Part shown: positions 46,369 through 56,509 of the stretch, piece by piece
Layout of the letters: every line of letters starts with the position of its first letter
Position numbering within the stretch: the stretch's first letter is position 1
From: Glaciimonas sp. CA11.2
GTDB taxonomy: Bacteria; Pseudomonadota; Gammaproteobacteria; Burkholderiales; Burkholderiaceae_D
Direction: 5' to 3'
Length of the DNA stretch: 64,000 bases
Assembly: GCF_034314045.1 (NCBI RefSeq)
Contig: NZ_JAVIWL010000001.1
Span: 1,426,001 to 1,490,000, forward strand
Program-made: the position numbers and the translations under genes
The notes under the pieces: model-generated
The model's input: only the letters and a program-made list of their open reading frames with translations
Told to the model about the DNA's origin: nothing
The model's database searches: none

Positions 46369-48669
46369 TCAAGCCTTTGTCAATTGATCCGCGATTGGTA
46401 ACGTCCGCAGACGTTTTCCCATGGCATTGAAGATTGCATTGACGACCGCTGGCGCTACCGGCGGCACACCCGGTTCACCGACACCGCTTGGCTTTTCAGT
46501 TGAACCCACAATAAACACCTCAATTTTAGGCATCTCATTGATGCGTAAAACCTGATAGTTGTGGAAATTGGATTGCTCAACCACCCCGTCCTTGAGTGTG
46601 ATCGCGCCATGCAAGGCAGCGGCCAGACCAAAGCCGATACCACCTTCTATCTGCGCCTTGATGACGTCGGGATTCACTGCAACACCGCAATCGACCGCGC
46701 AAATAATACGATCAACCTTGAAAGTTCCATCTGCCTTAACGGTGATTTCGGCGACTTGAGCGACGAATGTATTGAAGGATTCGTGCACCGCCAATCCACG
46801 ACCGCGACGCTCACCTTTTGCGCCCGGAGCTAATGGTTTTGACCATCCGGCCTGACGCGCCGCCAATTGCAACACGCCGCTGTGACGCGGGTGTTTGGCT
46901 AACATCGCCAGTCGAAACGCCAGTGGATCTTTACCGGCAGCAACGGCTGCTTCATCCATCAGGCCTTCTGATGAAAAAGCACTGTGCGTGTGACCGACTG
47001 AACGGAACCATTGTATCGGAACGCCAACATCCGTCGGCGTATATAGCTCAACCTGAAGATTCGGCACATCATAAGGCAGATCCGCTTGCCCTTCGACTGA
47101 GGTCGGATCAATACCGTCTTTGATCACACCCGCAAACGCAGAACCTTCCATGATTGATTGACCGGCCATTCTTACATGCCATGCCGACAAGCGCCCTTGC
47201 GCGTCCAGCGCCAGCCGTGCACGGTGCACATTGATCGGTCGGTAATAACCACCACGCGTATCGTCTTCTCGCATCCAGACCATTTTGACCGGTCCTTTGA
47301 CGCCTTGCGCGCGTGCCGACTTGGCGATGGAGACTGCTTCCACTACATAGTCGCTATGCGGATTGGCGCGTCGACCAAAACTGCCGCCTGCATATAGCTG
47401 ATTGATCTTGATCTTGTCGGCTGGCATGTTCAAAAACTTGGCAACTGAACCCTGATCGATGGTCTGAAATTGTTCGCCGTTCCATATCTCGCAAGTGCTT
47501 TCACCAAGCTGTACCAGACAGTTCAGCGGTTCCATGGCGGCATGCGCAAGAAACGGCACTGCGTAGTCCGCTTCGATCAGGGTCGCTGGCTTGACCAATG
47601 CGGCGTCAACGTCGCCAACTTTGCGCGCAACGAGACCCGGTTTTTCCAATGCAGCACGATACTGCGTCAGAATTTCGGGCGAACCTTTTTTATAAGCGTG
47701 AGTTTCATCCCACTCTACTTCGAGCGCATCGCGTCCCTGGCGGGCGGCCCAGGTATTGGTTGCCAGCACTGCGACACCGGCAAAGCTGCGCGCCGTGCCT
47801 GCAAACTGGACCACCTCGACCACACCGGGAATGGCCTTGGCCTTGGTTGCATTGACGCTTTTAACCGTCGCTCCAAAGCGGACCGGATGCAATGGTACCG
47901 CCACCAACATGCCGGGCAACTTGATATCCTGCGTAAACATTGCGGTGCCATTGGTCTTGGCAAAGCTATCAAGGCGCGGCAATTTGGCGTTGCCGACTAA
48001 CTTGAACTCCTTCGGCGCTTTCAATTTGACGTCGGTTGGGACCGGCTGTGTCGCCGCCGCTGCCGCTAATTCTCCAAAACCGGCTTTGCGACCAGATGCG
48101 GCATGATGCACCACGCTCTTGCTGACGGTAATACTGGCTGGCGCGACTTTCCATTTGGCCGCCGCTGCTGACACCAGCATTGCACGCGCTGTCGCGCCGG
48201 CCTTACGCATTTGCTCGTAGGAGTTGGCGATCGAACTACTGCCGCCAGTACCCTGAATACCCCATCCCAGATTCTGATAAAGCTTGACGTCAGCTGGTGC
48301 GCCTTCGACGTGGACTTTGCTCCAGTCTGCGTCCAGTTCTTCCGCAATCAGACTTGCCAAACCGGTATAAATACCTTGTCCCATTTCCAGATGTTTAGCC
48401 AGAATGGTGATGCTGCCATCGTTGCCGATCTGCACAAAGGCATTCGGTTCGAACGCAGCGGTGGTTCCCTGTGTGCCGGTGGCAGCCATCAAAGAACCTA
48501 AATGCAAGCCCAATACCAGGCCGCCGGAGGCTTGCATGAAGCGTCGACGGCTGACACCGCGACTAAGACCTCGACTAACATTAGTGATGGCAAAATCATC
48601 GTTACTCTGGGCGTCGGGCGATGCCAGTTGGAGGGAAGCTGACTGAAAAGCGCGATCAATAGATTTCAT
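46369..48669 (-). CDS. Molybdopterin-binding subunit of a xanthine-dehydrogenase-family oxidoreductase (IorB-like)
   Basis: 766 residues. A Tat signal lies at residues ~40-60 ([15 protein letters not shown]), so the enzyme is exported folded with its cofactor. Mo-pterin segments include [22 protein letters not shown] near 95, [14 protein letters not shown] and a C-terminal [18 protein letters not shown] with the likely catalytic Glu. This two-subunit pattern is that of isoquinoline 1-oxidoreductase and membrane-bound aldehyde dehydrogenases; the substrate cannot be told. It follows the 2Fe-2S subunit by 12 bp. A decayed copy of its 3' end lies at 44075-44260. Confidence 0.92.
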   Translation of the reverse strand: MKSIDRAFQSASLQLASPDAQSNDDFAITNVSRGLSRGVSRRRFMQASGGLVLGLHLGSLMAATGTQGTTAAFEPNAFVQIGNDGSITILAKHLEMGQGIYTGLASLIAEELDADWSKVHVEGAPADVKLYQNLGWGIQGTGGSSSIANSYEQMRKAGATARAMLVSAAAAKWKVAPASITVSKSVVHHAASGRKAGFGELAAAAATQPVPTDVKLKAPKEFKLVGNAKLPRLDSFAKTNGTAMFTQDIKLPGMLVAVPLHPVRFGATVKSVNATKAKAIPGVVEVVQFAGTARSFAGVAVLATNTWAARQGRDALEVEWDETHAYKKGSPEILTQYRAALEKPGLVARKVGDVDAALVKPATLIEADYAVPFLAHAAMEPLNCLVQLGESTCEIWNGEQFQTIDQGSVAKFLNMPADKIKINQLYAGGSFGRRANPHSDYVVEAVSIAKSARAQGVKGPVKMVWMREDDTRGGYYRPINVHRARLALDAQGRLSAWHVRMAGQSIMEGSAFAGVIKDGIDPTSVEGQADLPYDVPNLQVELYTPTDVGVPIQWFRSVGHTHSAFSSEGLMDEAAVAAGKDPLAFRLAMLAKHPRHSGVLQLAARQAGWSKPLAPGAKGERRGRGLAVHESFNTFVAQVAEITVKADGTFKVDRIICAVDCGVAVNPDVIKAQIEGGIGFGLAAALHGAITLKDGVVEQSNFHNYQVLRINEMPKIEVFIVGSTEKPSGVGEPGVPPVAPAVVNAIFNAMGKRLRTLPIADQLTKA

Positions 48670-48681
48670 CCTGGTCTCCTG

Positions 48682-49140
48682 TTATGCCAGCGTTTTAGCG
48701 GCTTCGTGGATGGCGGCGCGAATGCGGACGTAGGTAGCGCAACGACAAATATTGCCGCTCATGGCCTGATCAATATCCGTATCCGTTGGTTGTTTGTTCT
48801 TACTCAGCAATGAAACCGCAGACATGATCTGACCGGACTGACAGTAACCACATTGCACCACGTCAAGCTTGCGCCACGCTGCTTGTACCGCCTGACCGAC
48901 GTGACCGATGTCAACGCCTTCGATGGTGGTGATTTTTTTTCCTGCTACCGCAGAGATCGGGGTCACGCAAGAACGGATCGCTGCGCCGTCAAGATGAACA
49001 GTGCAAGCGCCGCACAATGACATCCCGCAACCGAATTTGGTACCAGTGAGGTTGACAACATCGCGCAACGCCCATAGCAAGGGCATGTCGGCAGGCGCGT
49101 CGATTTGCGTATCCTTGCCGTTAATATTTATGCTGATCAT
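48682..49140 (-). CDS. 2Fe-2S subunit of a molybdenum hydroxylase (IorA-like)
   Basis: 152 residues with two [2Fe-2S] clusters. The plant-ferredoxin type cluster uses [18 protein letters not shown] (Cys near residues 40-48 plus a later Cys); the second uses [10 protein letters not shown] and [12 protein letters not shown]. It passes electrons from the Mo centre of the downstream subunit to an acceptor, often cytochrome c. No FAD subunit is present, which fits the IorAB class. No own Tat signal, so it would be co-exported with the large subunit. Upstream is an unusual structured element. Confidence 0.93.
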   Translation of the reverse strand: MISININGKDTQIDAPADMPLLWALRDVVNLTGTKFGCGMSLCGACTVHLDGAAIRSCVTPISAVAGKKITTIEGVDIGHVGQAVQAAWRKLDVVQCGYCQSGQIMSAVSLLSKNKQPTDTDIDQAMSGNICRCATYVRIRAAIHEAAKTLA

Positions 49141-49162
49141 GACTCTTTTTTCCTTGAAAAAT

Positions 49163-49266
49163 AAGGACTTATGAAAAATCGCCCTAGCGGCGTTGCGCTT
49201 TCCTAGCGGTACTCGGTGCCGTCTTCGATCGGCACGCCTTGCCGGGATGGTTTTCCATAAGTCCTT
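49163..49266 (-). other. Structured 104-bp palindromic element in the leader of the molybdenum hydroxylase operon
   Basis: The ends are inverted copies matching at 16 of 18 positions (49163-49180 and 49249-49266; core AAGGACTTATG/CATAAGTCCTT exact). Between them are two inner stems: CGCC/GGCG around the 49179-49192 CTAG region and GTGCCG/CGGCAC around 49217-49236. The result is a closed multi-stem cloverleaf-like fold. It starts 23 bp upstream of the 2Fe-2S gene ATG. It could be a structured 5' leader (for example a cofactor-sensing RNA) or a dispersed palindromic repeat; no known riboswitch consensus is recognised. Confidence 0.55.
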
Positions 49267-49267
49267 G

Positions 49268-49285
49268 AATTAAATATATTTAATT
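49268..49285. promoter_or_regulatory. Perfect 18-bp AT palindrome next to the structured element
   Basis: AATTAAATATATTTAATT is fully self-complementary and abuts the outer arm of the structured element, 128 bp from the 2Fe-2S start. A regulator site or AT-rich promoter element is possible; AT-only palindromes also arise by chance. Confidence 0.35.
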
Positions 49286-49922
49286 GAATATAGTTAGTGG
49301 CGGCGAAGCTCCTATTTTGCCATTACGTAACGTGTTAATACACCCAACCCCAACGCGCTTGAGCGTCGACGACGATTACGGTTTACCATTTTTAAAAACT
49401 CAAAGCAGCGCTATATTCAGTGAGACATAAAGCTTTTATCCACGCAGAATCCCGGGCGCAATCCCGAGATTTCTTTAGAACTTGGTTTGTTGATTAAGCG
49501 AATGCCGTTATCAATCTGCGGACAAAGGCATTCTCAGGCCATCATTTGCCTGAATTCCAGACTGATAGCCATTCTTAAGAGGTATTAAAGGGATCGGCTC
49601 CAGATTCGGTTTGCCGATAAATTTGATGGAGTGATAAAGTTTCTTTTCATCAATAAGATGAGATTACTATAAATTCACGAACTTGATTTAAATCTGCCAA
49701 TTGTATGATTTGTTGCCATCAAAATTGGATCAGTAAATCTGGCCTTTTCGATTTACCCGAAAATAAATCCGAATTTGAAAATCCGAGACTTTCACGAAAC
49801 AGCAATAAGTCTGACTAACTGAATAACGCAACACCAATACTGTTGCAGTATTCGGATGATTCAGCGCAGGGAAATCGACCATCAAACAGATATTGCCGCT
49901 TAAATCAACTACTGATACCCAC
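49286..49922. other. Intergenic region of ~640 bp without recognised genes
   Basis: Frames here (for example 49730-50092 minus and 49843-50202 plus) overlap the regulator or lack family features and Shine-Dalgarno sites. Composition is AT-rich. I see no tRNA, repeat or clear terminator for the downstream regulator. Confidence 0.4.
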
Positions 49923-50693
49923 TTACAGAGGCTTTCCCAGTGCTGCCCGCAAATCGAAATTGGTAGATTGTTCCGGTTGTACGCGCTCTTCGCAACTATG
50001 CAAATGGTGGGCCATTTGCGCTTGTGCCAGTGCTGCATCGCCATTCTCCAACGCAACCAGTACGCTTTCGTGTTCGTCAAAAGAACAGGCATTTTGCCCC
50101 GGCGCTTCGACCTTAGCGATTAGCAATGTCGTGCGCGAGACCAGTTTACGCAGCACCTCTACCAGCATAGCGTTATCGGTGATCTCGGCCAATTCCAGAT
50201 GAAATTGCGCCGACAGCCGAATCCAGCGCGGGCGATCACCGCTCAGATAGGCGCCCCGCTCATCGTCAACGCACTTTCGCAGCGCCGCCAATTGCTTCGG
50301 GGTCGCGCTCCGGGCGACCTTTTCCAGTGTTGCGTGTTCAATGATATTGCGTAACTCAAACATGTCTTTTGCTTCTGCGCTGGTGGGACTGGCGATGAAG
50401 GCTCCACGATTAGCCTCCAATTCGACGAGTCCTTCAGTCTCCAGACGGATCAGTACTTTGCGCACAGTATGACGCGCCGTATCGTAAATCTGGCACAAGA
50501 CCTGCTCGGTCAGTTTGGTGCGAGGCGGCAACCGATGTTCCATGATGGCGTCATACACATCGTGGTAAATACGCTCTTCGGCATTGGCCTGCGGTTTAGC
50601 GGCGGCGGCACTTGCCAGGCGCAAGGGTTTGACTGGTTTATTCATATTTATCGCGTTGGAAACAGCCATATCGAAAGCGTTTGTCGATGACAA
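49923..50693 (-). CDS. GntR family regulator with FCD domain
   Basis: 256 residues from a TTG at 50693; ATG codons at 50669 and 50645 are equally possible because none has a good Shine-Dalgarno. The GntR HTH (LPPRTKLTEQVLCQIYDTARHTVRKVLIRLETEGLV, split) is at residues ~55-90, followed by an all-helical FCD domain (MFELRNIIEHATLEKVA ... HHLHSCEERV) with the His/Asp metal-binding pattern. It lies just downstream of the BMP binding-protein gene on the same strand, after a terminator. A role in nucleoside uptake or in the molybdenum hydroxylase operon is only positional. Confidence 0.87.
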   Translation of the reverse strand: MSSTNAFDMAVSNAINMNKPVKPLRLASAAAAKPQANAEERIYHDVYDAIMEHRLPPRTKLTEQVLCQIYDTARHTVRKVLIRLETEGLVELEANRGAFIASPTSAEAKDMFELRNIIEHATLEKVARSATPKQLAALRKCVDDERGAYLSGDRPRWIRLSAQFHLELAEITDNAMLVEVLRKLVSRTTLLIAKVEAPGQNACSFDEHESVLVALENGDAALAQAQMAHHLHSCEERVQPEQSTNFDLRAALGKPL

Positions 50694-50994
50694 CCATTTA
50701 AAAATTCAATAATCCTGTGTTTGACCGTGATCGAATTAATTTGTTTTGATTAAAAAATGAAAAATGTGTGATTGAACTCCATCGACTCTATGTCTAATCG
50801 CAATGACACAAAGAAGTGTTTATGTTCATTCTTAATAATATATTTTGATTCAATCGCCTTAAATTGGCGACAACAATGTTCTTATTTCCCTTAAAAAAGT
50901 TAAATACAGGAAATAAATAAGTGACGATATTACCCTACATTTTGGAGAGGCATCGGCACACTAGTAATGCGGAAAAATAAGTGCTTAACATGAT

Positions 50995-51038
50995 CAAAAA
51001 ATCAGCATGCTCTTAGCCCATTAAGATGCCAAGAGCAT
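50995..51038 (-). terminator. Intrinsic terminator after the BMP gene
   Basis: On the minus strand ATGCTCTT and AAGAGCAT (51007-51014 and 51031-51038) form a stem with a 16-nt loop, followed by GCTGA and a T6 run (50996-51001). It lies 22 bp after the BMP gene stop. Confidence 0.75.
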
Positions 51039-51059
51039 ACAATTGAGCAATGCCAATAT

Positions 51060-52145
51060 TTACTTAGGTAAAGAACCTTCTACACCGTCAACCAGCCAGT
51101 TGATACTCATCAACTCACCCATCGGCAATACAGCGCCAGCGGCTACTTTTACAGCACCGGTATTATCTTTAAGCGGTCCCGCAAAAGGTACCAATTTTCC
51201 ATCCACGATATCTTTTTTCTTGTCGTTGAATAGTTTCGATACATCCGCAGGAACAGACGCATTCAATGGCGACAAAACGACCAGATTTTCTTTAATTCCC
51301 CACAACGTTTGCTCTGGTTTCCAAGTTCCGGCCAGCTCGCGCTTGACTTCCTGAATGTAATACACGCCCCAGTTTTCGGTATTGGCGGTCAGGTGGGCTT
51401 TCGGGCCGTATTTAGCCATATCAGTATCCCAACCAAATGCATGCACACCCTTCTCTTCGGCAACCTGCACAACAGCTGGCGAGTCGGTATTTTGTGCCAG
51501 CATGTCCGCACCTTGGGCTACCAATGTTTCTGCAGCTTGACGCTCTTTGCCCGGGTCATACCAGGTATTTACCCAGACAACCTTGGTCTTGATCTTAGGA
51601 TTGACGCTCTTTGCACCCAATGTATAAGCGTTGATATTGCGCACTACTTCCGGGACCGGGAACGAACCAACGAAACCCAATGTATTGGTCTTCGTCATTT
51701 TTCCGGCGATCATGCCTAACAGATAAGCGCCTTCATAGAAACGAGTCTGATACGTGCCGACATTGGCTGCCGTTTTGTAACCGGTCGCATGCATGAAATG
51801 GACCTTCGGGAAGGATTTTGCTACCTTCATCGTTGGGTCCATGTAGCCAAAAGAGGTCGTAAAGATCATCTGATTACCGTCAACCGCCAATTGGCGAATC
51901 ACGCGCTCAGCATCTGCCGTTTCTGGCACGTTTTCGACGAAAGTCGTCTTGATCTTATTACCGAATTCTTTTTCTAAAGCGCGACGCCCCTGATCGTGCT
52001 GGAATGTCCAGCCACCATCACCGACTGGGCCAAGATACACAAAAGCCACTTTCAGCGGCTCAGCAGCGTGCGCAACCGGAAGCACACCTAAAACCAAACC
52101 GGTAGCTGCCGCAATGGCCGCTAATGTAGAGCGTAATCGAAACAT
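51060..52145 (-). CDS. BMP-family ABC transporter substrate-binding protein (nucleoside/purine type)
   Basis: 361 residues with a Sec signal peptide (cleavage after AHA, about residue 27). The mature part opens PLKVAFVYLGPVGDGGWTFQHDQGR, the BMP/PnrA family start, and contains GFVGSFPVPEVVRNINAYTLGA. Homologues bind purine nucleosides or related bases. The matching ATPase and permeases are encoded divergently at 53821-57435. AGGAG precedes the ATG. Lies 147 bp downstream of the Tsx-like gene on the same strand. Confidence 0.92.
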   Translation of the reverse strand: MFRLRSTLAAIAAATGLVLGVLPVAHAAEPLKVAFVYLGPVGDGGWTFQHDQGRRALEKEFGNKIKTTFVENVPETADAERVIRQLAVDGNQMIFTTSFGYMDPTMKVAKSFPKVHFMHATGYKTAANVGTYQTRFYEGAYLLGMIAGKMTKTNTLGFVGSFPVPEVVRNINAYTLGAKSVNPKIKTKVVWVNTWYDPGKERQAAETLVAQGADMLAQNTDSPAVVQVAEEKGVHAFGWDTDMAKYGPKAHLTANTENWGVYYIQEVKRELAGTWKPEQTLWGIKENLVVLSPLNASVPADVSKLFNDKKKDIVDGKLVPFAGPLKDNTGAVKVAAGAVLPMGELMSINWLVDGVEGSLPK

Positions 52146-52255
52146 CTTGAACTCCTTTACGTGGATGCAATTTTCCGCAATGTAACTTGCAGAAAATCGA
52201 AAAAAAATTGCACAGGCAGACTTAAAAATCTATTGCAGGACCAATTCTCAGGATC

Positions 52256-52286
52256 GCAGAAACGTATTTATAGAATACGTTTCTGC
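52256..52286 (-). terminator. 13-bp hairpin between the Tsx-like and BMP genes
   Basis: GCAGAAACGTATT (52256-52268) pairs perfectly with 52274-52286 around a 5-nt loop, 7 bp past the Tsx-like stop. No T-tract follows, so it may be an attenuator or mRNA stabiliser that sets different levels of the two proteins. Confidence 0.5.
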
Positions 52287-52292
52287 ACTTAT

Positions 52293-53129
52293 TTAGAAAT
52301 GGTATTCGACACGCACCATCGGTGTTTTTGCTAAAGAGCCGCGTACGTTGGCTGGGTTGCCAAATTTATTGCGCCAGTATTGATATTCCAAACCCGCGCG
52401 TAATGTGTTTTTACCCATTCCCAAAGGTGTGCCGAGGTCATACATGACTTGGGCGTCGATGTTTAATTCTGGCGCCGTGCCGCCACCAAATTCATTGGTA
52501 CCCTTGGCCGCGATGTAGTTCATATAACCTTCAAATGCAAATCCAGTTGAAGCAATAGGAATTCCCCATGCTGCGCTCAACATGGGATGCAAATCGTAGG
52601 TATAACGGCTGGTGATGCCAACTGGTTGATTACTTTCCTGAATCAACAGCAAACTGATGCTCAGAAAACCCGGTACGTCCATCATCAGCGTAGGTCCCAA
52701 GACCAACATACGTTTTTTGGAAGCATAGCCAGGATCATTTTTGGTATTCCAGTCAAAACCGGCAGTCACGCCAAGACCACGAACCGGACCGAAGGACAGG
52801 TTTTTGTTAAAGACTTTGCCCATATCAAGCGTGTTGCGATAGACGATATAGGCTTCTTGTGCGTTGGCATCCTTGCTATTGGATTGCAGCAAATCGACGT
52901 TGAAATAGTTGGTGCCGTATTTATAACCGCTTGCGTGGGTCAGATTGATGATGTTCTTCGAAATGCCATTGCCGACGTATGGCTCAGCAAATTGCGTACC
53001 GTAACGATACCCAATTGACGTATCGCTCCACTCCGCTGCATTGACTTGCTGAACACTTGCCAGCGCCGCTGCGACCGTTAATGCATTGACCGCCAACTTG
53101 CCCATTTTCATTGCTGCTTGCTTTGCCAT
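52293..53129 (-). CDS. Tsx-like outer-membrane nucleoside channel protein
   Basis: 278 residues. A signal peptide (cleavage after VNA, about residue 31) precedes a beta-barrel pattern of alternating hydrophobic residues ending in VRVEYHF, the C-terminal Phe of outer-membrane proteins. The mature start EWSDTSIGYRYGTQFAEPYV and GPVRGLGVTAGFDWNTKNDPGY fit the Tsx/OmpK nucleoside-channel family. Placed next to a BMP binding protein, it most likely passes nucleosides through the outer membrane. An alternative start is Met-7. Confidence 0.82.
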   Translation of the reverse strand: MAKQAAMKMGKLAVNALTVAAALASVQQVNAAEWSDTSIGYRYGTQFAEPYVGNGISKNIINLTHASGYKYGTNYFNVDLLQSNSKDANAQEAYIVYRNTLDMGKVFNKNLSFGPVRGLGVTAGFDWNTKNDPGYASKKRMLVLGPTLMMDVPGFLSISLLLIQESNQPVGITSRYTYDLHPMLSAAWGIPIASTGFAFEGYMNYIAAKGTNEFGGGTAPELNIDAQVMYDLGTPLGMGKNTLRAGLEYQYWRNKFGNPANVRGSLAKTPMVRVEYHF

Positions 53130-53820
53130 TTTTTTTCCAAGATTATTAATAATACAAAAAAGGAATTAAGGAGCCCCGTTTCTCCCTATTACGATGATTA
53201 TGTAAAATTTGCTGTAAATAAATAATAACTATGCATAAATTCGTTTGATTTATTCACAGCAATTCTCATGCCAATTGTTGACAATTACTAGTCACTGGTG
53301 AAAATAATTAATATTCTTATTTATGTAAAAACTTATGACGACTATCGGTGCAGCGCATCAATAATTTGCATTAAATTGGCGCTCTTAGAATCATAAATGC
53401 ACTGTTGCGGTGCAGAAAGGGGGAATAAAAAATTTGTTTTAGCTGAAATATTTACGCAAAATTTAAAATTATTGCATCCAATCAATGATGTTTTTTGTCG
53501 ACAAAATATTTTTAAAGATGCCAGATCGATCGCATCGTGCTCTAGGAAAGCACATAATCCGTTACCAATTATTGCCAGAAATGGTTTGTGTCCGATGGTT
53601 GCGCCCCAACCAGTCGCATCGTGCATTCTCAGCAGAACTGGCACAACAATTGCATTTCCTTCTTATTACGAATCGCTATTTAATTTTCGCTTTTAAATGT
53701 AAAACGTTTGAAATTTAGATTTTTTTATCTACCGTTTTCGATCTATCATTTTCAATTTAATTGTTTTTAATTTATCTTTTTTTAATCTATCGCTTTTCAA
53801 TCTATATTACGGACGCTTCC
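53130..53820. promoter_or_regulatory. Divergent AT-rich region (690 bp) between the Tsx-like and ATPase genes
   Basis: Must carry both promoters of the nucleoside system. It is clearly AT-rich with many T/A runs. Short open frames here have no family features. No operator palindrome stood out. Confidence 0.45.
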
Positions 53821-55422
53821 ATGGACCTCCTGCCGATTTATTCTGATCTGCCGCCGCGCCTTGTCTTAAACGGCATTACCAAGCGATATCCGACGGTGGT
53901 CGCCAACGACGACATCAGCCTGAGCGTCAGACCTGGCGAGATTCACGCCTTGCTTGGCGAGAATGGCGCAGGAAAAAGCACGCTCATGAAAATCGTCTAC
54001 GGCGTCACCAAGCCGGACGCGGGCAGTATTCTGTGGGAAGGTCGCTATCTGGACATCGCCAGTCCTTCTCAGGCGCGACGTCTGGGCATCGGCATGGTAT
54101 TCCAGCATTTTTCATTGTTCGAAACCCTGACCGTCGCTGAAAATATTGCGCTGGCACTGGATGCGCAAATGCCGCCAGCAAAATTAGCTGCGCGGATTAC
54201 CGAAGTCTCGGAAAAGTACGGCCTGCCCATCGATCCACATCGACTGGTACACAGCATGTCGGTGGGAGAGCGCCAGCGCGTAGAAATCGTGCGCTGCCTT
54301 TTGCAAGAGCCGAAGCTTCTGATCATGGACGAACCAACCTCGGTACTGACACCGCAAGCGGTAGTCGTCTTATTTGCCACCCTGCGACAATTGGCAGCGG
54401 AAGGCTGTAGCATTCTATACATCAGCCATAAACTCGACGAGATTCGCGCCTTGTGTGACACCGCCACCGTCCTGCGCGGTGGACGCGTCAGCGGCACCGC
54501 CATCCCCAAGAACGAAACCAACGATAGTTTGGCGCGCATGATGATTGGCGGCGAACTGGCTGAGTGTCACCTGACACCGCAAGCCACCGGCGAAGTCCGG
54601 CTCGCGCTGGATAAGCTATCGCTTACCACCATCGATCCGTTTGGCACCACGCTGAAAAATATCAGTCTGGCGGTCAAAAGCGGTGAAATCCTCGGCATTG
54701 CGGGCGTATCGGGCAACGGTCAAAAAGAATTACTAGCTGCCCTCTCTGGCGAAAACCTGAGCCCGCACGGTCCGATGATCACACTGATGGGTGAACAGGT
54801 CGGCCAACTTAACCCGGCCCAGCGGCGTCGACTCGGTCTGACATTTGTACCGGAAGAACGACTCGGACGTGGTGCAGTCCCGGCCATGAGTCTGGCAGAA
54901 AACGCGCTGCTGACCGGCGCTCGCCATGGCATGGTAAGCAAAGGTCTAATGCGACATACGGCAATCCGGCAGTTTGCCAAAGACGTGATTACCCGCTTCG
55001 GCGTCAAATGCGGCGGTGAACAATCGGCAGCATCAAGCCTCTCCGGTGGTAATCTGCAAAAGTTCATCGTCGGACGTGAAACCATGCTAAACCCCAAAAT
55101 GATGATCGTCGCGCAACCGACATGGGGCGTCGATGTCGGCGCCGCGCAGTTGATTCGGCAAGCCCTGATCTATCTGCGCCTGCAAGGCGTGGCGTTGCTC
55201 GTCATCTCAGAAGAATTGGAAGAACTATTTACCATCAGCGACCGTATTTGCGTACTGGCCGCAGGTCGGTTGTCGCCAGCGGTACGACTGGCTGACACCA
55301 ACATCGAACAAATCGGCAACTGGATGAGCGGCCAATTTGACGAAATGCCGTCCCACTCTGCTGATGCGAACACGTCTTCACCCTTACCGAACAAACAGGA
55401 GAGCCATCTTGCTCAAACTTGA
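53821..55422 (+). CDS. ABC transporter ATP-binding protein, nucleoside type (two fused ATPase domains)
   Basis: 533 residues. The first ATPase domain has Walker A GENGAGKST near residue 46, signature MSVGERQRVEI and Walker B LLIMDEPTS. The second has a degenerate P-loop GVSGNGQKEL near 295 and a signature LSGGNLQKFIVGRE, the typical sugar/nucleoside RbsA-like duplication. An upstream in-frame ATG 20 codons earlier is in AT-rich non-coding sequence, so the start at 53821 is preferred. First gene of the ATPase-permease-permease operon. Confidence 0.94.
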   Translation: MDLLPIYSDLPPRLVLNGITKRYPTVVANDDISLSVRPGEIHALLGENGAGKSTLMKIVYGVTKPDAGSILWEGRYLDIASPSQARRLGIGMVFQHFSLFETLTVAENIALALDAQMPPAKLAARITEVSEKYGLPIDPHRLVHSMSVGERQRVEIVRCLLQEPKLLIMDEPTSVLTPQAVVVLFATLRQLAAEGCSILYISHKLDEIRALCDTATVLRGGRVSGTAIPKNETNDSLARMMIGGELAECHLTPQATGEVRLALDKLSLTTIDPFGTTLKNISLAVKSGEILGIAGVSGNGQKELLAALSGENLSPHGPMITLMGEQVGQLNPAQRRRLGLTFVPEERLGRGAVPAMSLAENALLTGARHGMVSKGLMRHTAIRQFAKDVITRFGVKCGGEQSAASSLSGGNLQKFIVGRETMLNPKMMIVAQPTWGVDVGAAQLIRQALIYLRLQGVALLVISEELEELFTISDRICVLAAGRLSPAVRLADTNIEQIGNWMSGQFDEMPSHSADANTSSPLPNKQESHLAQT

Positions 55423-56509
55423 ACGCCGTACGGCCCCGTCGCCGATCATGCGAGTCGCCTCACCTCTGATAGCGGCGGTGGCGATGCTCTTGACCGGTAT
55501 CGTCATCTTCACGATACTTGGCAAAGACCCGCAACAAGCGTTTTACGTCTTTTTCATTAAACCGTTGGCCACCCTATATGGCGTCGGTGAGTTACTGCTC
55601 AAAGCCACACCTTTATTATTGTGTGCTCTTGGTCTCGCTTTAGGTTTCCGTGCCAATGTCTGGAACATCGGTGCCGAAGGTCAACTGACGATGGGCGCGA
55701 TAGCCGGTGGTGGCGTTGCACTGTGGCTGGGCGACAGCACCTCCATGTGGGGATTGCCGCTGATGTTTGTGGCTGGCGCACTTGGCGGTATGGCATGGGC
55801 CGCGATCCCGGCGTTCCTGCGCAATCGGTTTAATACCAGTGAAATTCTGGTCACACTGATGTTGGTCTATATTGCGCAATTGCTGTTGTCGTATCTGGTG
55901 CACGGTCCATGGCGCGACCCTCAAGGTTTTAATTTTCCGCAATCCAAATCATTTAGCGACGCCCATCTGGTTCCGCTGCTGATCGAAGGTGCGCGTACCA
56001 ATTGGGGTTTTATCCTTGGACTAGTGCTAGCCCTCGCATCGTGGTTATTTTCCAGTAAAACCTTTGCCGGATTTCGCATGCAAGTGGCTGGTCTGGCCCC
56101 CGCAGCGGCTGCTTATGCCGGATTTTCGAATAAGCGTAACGTCTGGACCGCGCTACTCATCAGCGGCGCTACCGCGGGACTCGCCGGATTATGCGAAGTG
56201 GCTGGACCAATCGGTCAGTTACAGGCGCAAATCTCACCGGGCTACGGCTTTGCAGCCATCATCGTCGCATGGATTGGGCGTCTGCATCCGGTCGGTATCG
56301 TGCTGGGCGCGCTGCTGATGTCGCTGTTATATCTTGGCGGCGAATCGGCACAAATGCAAATGGCGTTGCCATCAGCGATCACCGGCCTGTTTCAGGGTCT
56401 GCTGTTGTTTTACTTGCTGGCTGCCGACCTGTTCATTACTTTCAGATTGATCAATATCAAGGTTGCTCGCAAACAAGCCCCGCTCGTCGTCACCAAGGAA
56501 GCCGCATGA
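55409..56509 (+). CDS. ABC transporter permease, nucleoside type (first)
   Basis: 366 residues with ~9-10 membrane helices of the BPD_transp_2 family (LGLALGFRANVWNIGAEGQLTMGAIAGG, split). The start is a TTG at 55409, preceded by AGGAGAG, and overlaps the ATPase gene by 14 bp. A longer in-frame start lies deep in the ATPase gene and is unlikely. EPIG-like cytoplasmic loops pair it with the ATPase. Forms a heterodimer with the next permease. Confidence 0.9.
   Translation: MLKLERRTAPSPIMRVASPLIAAVAMLLTGIVIFTILGKDPQQAFYVFFIKPLATLYGVGELLLKATPLLLCALGLALGFRANVWNIGAEGQLTMGAIAGGGVALWLGDSTSMWGLPLMFVAGALGGMAWAAIPAFLRNRFNTSEILVTLMLVYIAQLLLSYLVHGPWRDPQGFNFPQSKSFSDAHLVPLLIEGARTNWGFILGLVLALASWLFSSKTFAGFRMQVAGLAPAAAAYAGFSNKRNVWTALLISGATAGLAGLCEVAGPIGQLQAQISPGYGFAAIIVAWIGRLHPVGIVLGALLMSLLYLGGESAQMQMALPSAITGLFQGLLLFYLLAADLFITFRLINIKVARKQAPLVVTKEAA

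Noticed and set aside
49730..50092. A 120-codon minus-strand frame
   Set aside because: Overlaps the 3' end of the FCD regulator in another frame; no family and no ribosome binding site.
53130..53820. Several open frames of ~80-100 codons in the AT-rich divergent region
   Set aside because: Overlapping frames on both strands without coding character; the region is better explained as promoter DNA.
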